Positions 60,001 through 64,000 of a DNA stretch of 64,000 bases are shown piece by piece. The stretch comes from Phallusia mammillata (Eukaryota > Chordata > Ascidiacea > Phlebobranchia > Ascidiidae): contig QLIY01000253.1 in assembly GCA_003260075.1 (NCBI GenBank), positions 117,640 through 181,639 of the forward strand, written 5' to 3'. The notes beneath the pieces are model-generated. The model was not told the origin of the DNA and did no database searches. It worked only from the letters and a program-made list of their open reading frames with translations. Both the position numbers and the translations under genes were made by a program. Positions within the stretch are counted from its first letter, which is position 1. Each line of letters opens with the position of its first letter.

Positions 60001-63000
60001 GGAAATTTTTCTGTGTTGCCCCATGATGAAAAGTTAAAGCTCCAACAACGTACTGTAATAGATAAATGTAATGTTACGTAATAACTACCCTACAATATGT
60101 TGTGTGTTACAACTAACTTTCTTCGTTCATGTAAAAGTTACAAAGACCACAAAAAGATGTTTGTTTGATTTTTGTTATGACCACAATATCTTGGCATAAT
60201 TTTTTTTTTCATTTACAGCATATCGAAATAAAGATATTGGTACCCGAACAAAATAAATAATTTACACCGAAGTATTAACATTATTTTGTTCCGTTCTGGG
60301 ACAAAACACTGATTTTGTCGCAATTTACAATAGGGCAAGAATTGATACTTTTGACCAAAAACCAATATTAATATGCAAAAAGTTAAAAAGGAACAAAAGT
60401 ACAACCATGCTTAACAACAACCATTCACTGGGCAACAAAAAAATATTTTTTTTCTGGTGTCTGTAATGTTTTAACTGATTTTGACTAATTCTAGTGCCCT
60501 GATTTCAAAAATGCAATCGGTTTATCTGTATCACGTCTAGATTTCCTGGTATGGTACATCCACGTTTGAAAAACAATCTATATGTATACACTATAGTGAA
60601 ACTGGTTTTGAGTATTTTATTTGGAATTAACGTTTTATTGCAAGAACAAAATTTTGAATTTAATTTTAAATGTAACAGGTGGACACTCCTTACAAACAAA
60701 ATTCAACACAAAAAAACAAAAAAATGTTTCAAATTTGTAAGTTATCAGGTATAGGCCTACACATGTACTTTGGTAACTTTCGGAACTGAGTGGCAGCAAT
60801 ATCGTCCTGTTTAATTGACCAACAGTAGTTAGCCAGGACCACATTATTCCCTCTTCCCTGACACGTTTCGTTTTACTGATATCCTGTTGGAACCTTTCAG
60901 CTTAATTCTCATCATTTATATCCCCTACGTTTTAAGGGAAGTGTAGCTTTATACTCATTTTCGTACCGAATTTTTCAGACCGCTTAATAACTTAGTTATG
61001 TACTCTTTCTAATAATTTCAGTCCCTTTCTACTGTTTTTGTCCATTACTGCAATATTCCAGTCAACATTAGGTAAGTGGAGCCCATTGCTTGTCCTAAAC
61101 CCCTAAAGCCACATCGAAGTGTGGAAGATATGCACATTTGATACAGATTTTTTTTTTCTTTTTAGTTGTGTTGTATGGGTATTCACCAGTAATGTAGCAT
61201 AAAACATCTTGGTAATTCATGCAACACCTTATAGATGACCTAGCCACTATTAATTTTAGTTTTACCACCTTGCTTTACTAGTCTGAAAATCACTCCATAA
61301 AACACGTATAGTTTAAAGTTATCGCTAGCCTGCACCAACCATTTTTAGACAGAGCATAAGCATAGAACGCATATTCATGCTATGAAACTGACTGCACTGT
61401 AGGAAATTGATGTGTATAATGTAACAAAACTTTAACAAACACATAAAAGCATGATTTTAAAGTCATTGAATCAATGTAGGCATAAATTTTGATTTATAAA
61501 TAACTTAAAAAGTTGATCTGATTGAAGAAAACCGTAATGATTTTTGAAATCAGCACCCTAAAATTAGTCAATATCAGTTTTAACATTAAAGACACCAAAA
61601 ATTGTGTTGGCCAGATTAGTAATTGATGTTTTTGCATTTTAAAAAGTCAAAACAAAAAGTATATAATTGTCATTATTCTTGTAGGTTACTTTAATCTGCC
61701 AACAACTTCTAAAGGACCAAGAGGATTCGCTAAGAGCTGAATATGAGAGTACCCTGCTAAACAAATTGTCTGGTAAGTAAGCAACAACACAAAATTGTGT
61801 TGATTGTAGCACTTATGTGTTAGTACGAATGTATGTGAAGCAACAAAAATACATGCTGTATTGTTTCTTCGCTTTTTGTTAGTTGTTAGGTCTACAGTAA
61901 AAAATCATTCAAATTTCCTTTAATTTGCACACATAAAAGAGGCATGTTAAAACCTCCATACGGAATTAAATGGAATCCAAAAGTTAAATCAGAGTGGTCC
62001 AAGACTAAAGTGCATTTAAGGTCACATTCATGTTTAATTCATACTTTGTGGGATACGAAGAAACTTCTGTGTGTTAAACTGTACTGAGTTTCTGATTTTT
62101 TTCCAGGAAACATGTTAGTAAACAGCATTTACTTTCAACTAAATTTATGCCTTTTTAGGGGCATTACTTGCAAAAAAACAAAAATTAACACATTTGTCAT
62201 AGTTATATACATGTATACTGAGTTTCAATACCATGTTACAGCTTCGAGCTGTGGGTAATTCAATCAATTTATGCAACACCGTTTAATAATCACATACAGA
62301 AAGTGTTCAAGGACTGCACAAAAGCAGCTCGGGTGCCAGGCTCTAAGAGTTGTACCACCCTGGTTGTAATGGGCAAATACTATGTATAGTTACATTCACA
62401 TCCTGCTATAAAAATAATTAATTTTATTATGCAATTTGTAAGTTAGAAGAGGAAGTAATTTTGTGGTCTACTTTTATTGCTTTCAGAACAATATGAGGCT
62501 TTTGTGAAGTTCAATCAGGATCAACTCAAAAAGATGTATGAAAGTCATGCAATGAGTTGTAAGTTACATTTCTTTTTTATTTTTAGCATGTGGAAAAACG
62601 TGAGTGTTTTTTGTTGTTTTGTATCCCAACTGGCATTTCTATGTTTAAAAGGATAAGTTGGGATGAAAATCGTTTGTGCTTGTCAACCTTTTATGAAATG
62701 ATACACCCTTTTAAAGATCACTCAAAAACTGTACACCCCAGTCAAAAATGTACTCACCCATTAACACACTGAATCTGTGGTCCCAATGAGAATAAGATGC
62801 CACAATGTTATTCCATTATCATTTGTTTTAAGGCAAACATCTCAGTGAAAACTGTAACTTGTAATCGACTTTCTACTAAATACTCGTAATTAAAATCGTT
62901 ACTTACAATTATCAAGAGAAATATCAAAATTCGATGTCAAAAATAAAATCTATATGAGATACTGTTGTACAGTGTATTGTACACTCCAGGTCTTAGGTAT

Positions 63001-63137
63001 ATTGGATTATACATCCACAGTACACCCCCATCAAAGTGGTACATGCTGTATAATGCTATTTTACCAATACAGGTCGTTTTGATATAAAAGATAACTTTTA
63101 CCATTTAAAAATGTAAACCTTTTTAGATGTTTCCTGA
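57029..63137 (+). CDS. Akirin, six exons
   Basis: Exons 57029-57305, 57910-58008, 58075-58163, 61685-61772, 62487-62558 and 63127-63137 (636 nt, 211 aa), all GT-AG in phase. It starts MACVTLKRRLDFQPL, the conserved akirin N-terminus (MACGATLKR.LDFDPL). A Ser/Pro-rich segment with a basic cluster follows (CKKRF). Then come the helical block VNGIYKKYRQMKRRQ, EQPLLTLKQVTLICQQLLKD, LRAEYESTLLNKLSEQYEAF and VKFNQDQLKKMYE. It ends in YVS, the family's invariant C-terminus, encoded by an 11-nt coding part of the last exon. Akirin is a nuclear adaptor linking transcription factors such as NF-kB to chromatin remodelling, and aids nuclear import of proteasomes. Intron 3 (3.5 kb) contains a MITE and hAT remnants. 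Orthology to AKIRIN1 or AKIRIN2 is not separable, so no symbol is given. Confidence 0.95.
57560..57840 (+). mobile_element. tRNA-related SINE-like repeat
   Basis: In akirin intron 1. An A-box-like GTGTATCTCAGTTGGTAGAG and a B-box-like GAGGTCGAACCCACTGC lie at 57658-57728. A tail follows with TAGATTTTTCTAGTCTGTGC, GCCTTTAGTGGGTCTGGCAT and a T-run. The upstream segment (AAGCTGACATGTGCAGCATA) matches copies near 48 and 49.2 kb. Confidence 0.7.
58222..58619. mobile_element. MITE with TACCGTATTTTACGGA inverted ends, 398 bp
   Basis: The left end TACCGTATTTTACGGACCAT is the inverse of the right end ATGATCCGTAAAATACGGTA. Internal AAGGCGCAC words are repeated. It lies in akirin intron 3. Similar TIRs occur in DNA transposons of many animals; the superfamily is not assigned here. 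Confidence 0.85.
59111..59830. mobile_element. Two truncated hAT-type elements
   Basis: A left end CAGTGGTTCCCAACC at 59111 is followed by GCGTACCACCT repeats. A second left end CAGGGGTCACCAAAC lies near 59394, with GCGGGCCGG words recurring near 59815. I found no matching right terminal repeats, so boundaries are approximate. Confidence 0.5.
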
Positions 63138-64000
63138 CCATGGAGCTGCCATTGATTCAAACTGCTGCTGTCTTGTCTGGACCTGTCTTTAAGTGTCTTT
63201 TTAACTAAATAACACCATTGACATGTCGTTGTTAATATGGCTCTTGTGTTTACAGCTTTTATTTTGTATGAATGACATTTCTGCATTCTGCCTTATAGAA
63301 CGTGTGTTTTCATTTCGATAAAAAACCCTAACCTACTTGCTGTGTTTTAGCCCCACCTGTTTTGTTGCTGTCATGTGTTTTATTGTATTTCAACTTAAAA
63401 TAAAAGGGTATTAGGAAAAGTGTTTTATGTTTTGCTAGGAGGAAATTCCTTATAGTGACGTTACTATAAGGCAGTGGTTCCCAACGTTTTTGACCTTGCG
63501 GGACCTTATCAAAGAGATAAATAGTTTGCTGCACCCTGGCAAAGTTGGATCAATTTTATGAGGTTTCTGTATTTCAAATCACTGTATGAAATAACACAGA
63601 ATGAGTTGTACAGTATAACGCGTATAAATAAATGTGTCTATTTAAAAGGCAGTGTGAAATTTGGGCTTGGCTTCTTGTACAGTCACTTAATATCTGGGGG
63701 CACATTCGATAAAGACACCCGAATTTCTTCCTCGACTATAAGTTGCCGTTGTCGTTTTTTTTATGTTCGTCAATACGAAAAATCCACTCACACATAGAAG
63801 CCATTTGCACATATGCTTTCAAACGCACCTTAGTTTGTATTCTATCGCGATTTGCAATTGACAATGTTTTCAAGACCATTTAAAGGCCCGCCGCAGTTAA
63901 AGGGTTTATTTTATAGCCTTTTCTCGATTAGCTATGTATCGTGCTATTAGCTATGTAGCGTCGCACCTTCAGTGCAGCGCCTGGACAAGCTACCAGTGCG
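63138..64000. other. Akirin 3' UTR and downstream repeat
   Basis: The akirin 3' UTR runs from 63138 to a candidate poly(A) signal at 63399-63404. A hAT-type left end, CAGTGGTTCCCAACG, begins at 63472, and its right end is not reached inside the window. No other gene recognised; the open frame at 63558-63797 lies inside this element. Confidence 0.55.
63399..63404 (+). terminator. Akirin poly(A) signal
   Basis: AATAAA lies 262 bp after the akirin stop codon, before the hAT end at 63472. Confidence 0.55.

Overview
The window is nuclear DNA from an animal, probably an ascidian tunicate. It is AT-rich, with small exons, GT-AG introns from about 60 bp to 6 kb, many short interspersed elements, and metazoan housekeeping genes. 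The proteins resemble invertebrate deuterostome versions. I read no tunicate-only marker gene, so the clade is an inference. No bacterial, viral or CRISPR features were seen.

Layout: (1) 1-1169, minus, 5' part of PSMC2 (26S proteasome ATPase Rpt1), running off the left edge. (2) 1170-8649, gene-poor, with MITEs, a complete hAT element and one possible terminal exon of a membrane protein (6623-6829). (3) 8650-9825, minus, a MARVEL-domain four-helix membrane protein in three exons. (4) 11861-17875, minus, an hnRNP A/B-D type protein in nine exons. (5) 19767-30777, minus, a PAP2-family lipid phosphatase resembling sphingosine-1-phosphate phosphatase, nine exons. (6) 32095-34386, plus, an unrecognised 241-aa protein with two possible first exons; its last three exons recur at 36106-36719. 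(7) 37734-40678, minus, ATP5PO (OSCP), five exons, with a second copy of its last exon at 35178-35306. (8) 41250-48652, plus, CDK5RAP1, twelve exons, 601 aa, head-to-head with ATP5PO across 571 bp. (9) 50499-55379, plus, two tandem copies of a short-chain collagen C4-like domain; the first lacks its end and the second carries a +1 frameshift. (10) 57029-63137, plus, akirin, six exons, 211 aa, ending in YVS.

The genes are mostly unrelated housekeeping loci. The one functional pairing is ATP5PO with CDK5RAP1: both products are expected in mitochondria and the genes share a short divergent promoter region.

Mobile DNA is abundant: at least eight hAT-type elements with exact or near-exact 8-bp target duplications (one nested in another), a tRNA-related SINE-like family, several MITE families, two minisatellites and a 144-bp perfect palindrome.

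The most striking pattern is structural. G or C homopolymer runs of 10-13 bases sit exactly between direct duplicates of about 90-150 bp at six places. A 2.3-2.5 kb tandem duplication has a single N at its joint, and another N caps the palindrome. I read most of this as assembly artefact (unmerged haplotypes and poly-G read ends), so gene copy number at 33.5-38.7 kb and 50.5-51.2 kb should not be taken at face value. I found no convincing new biological system.
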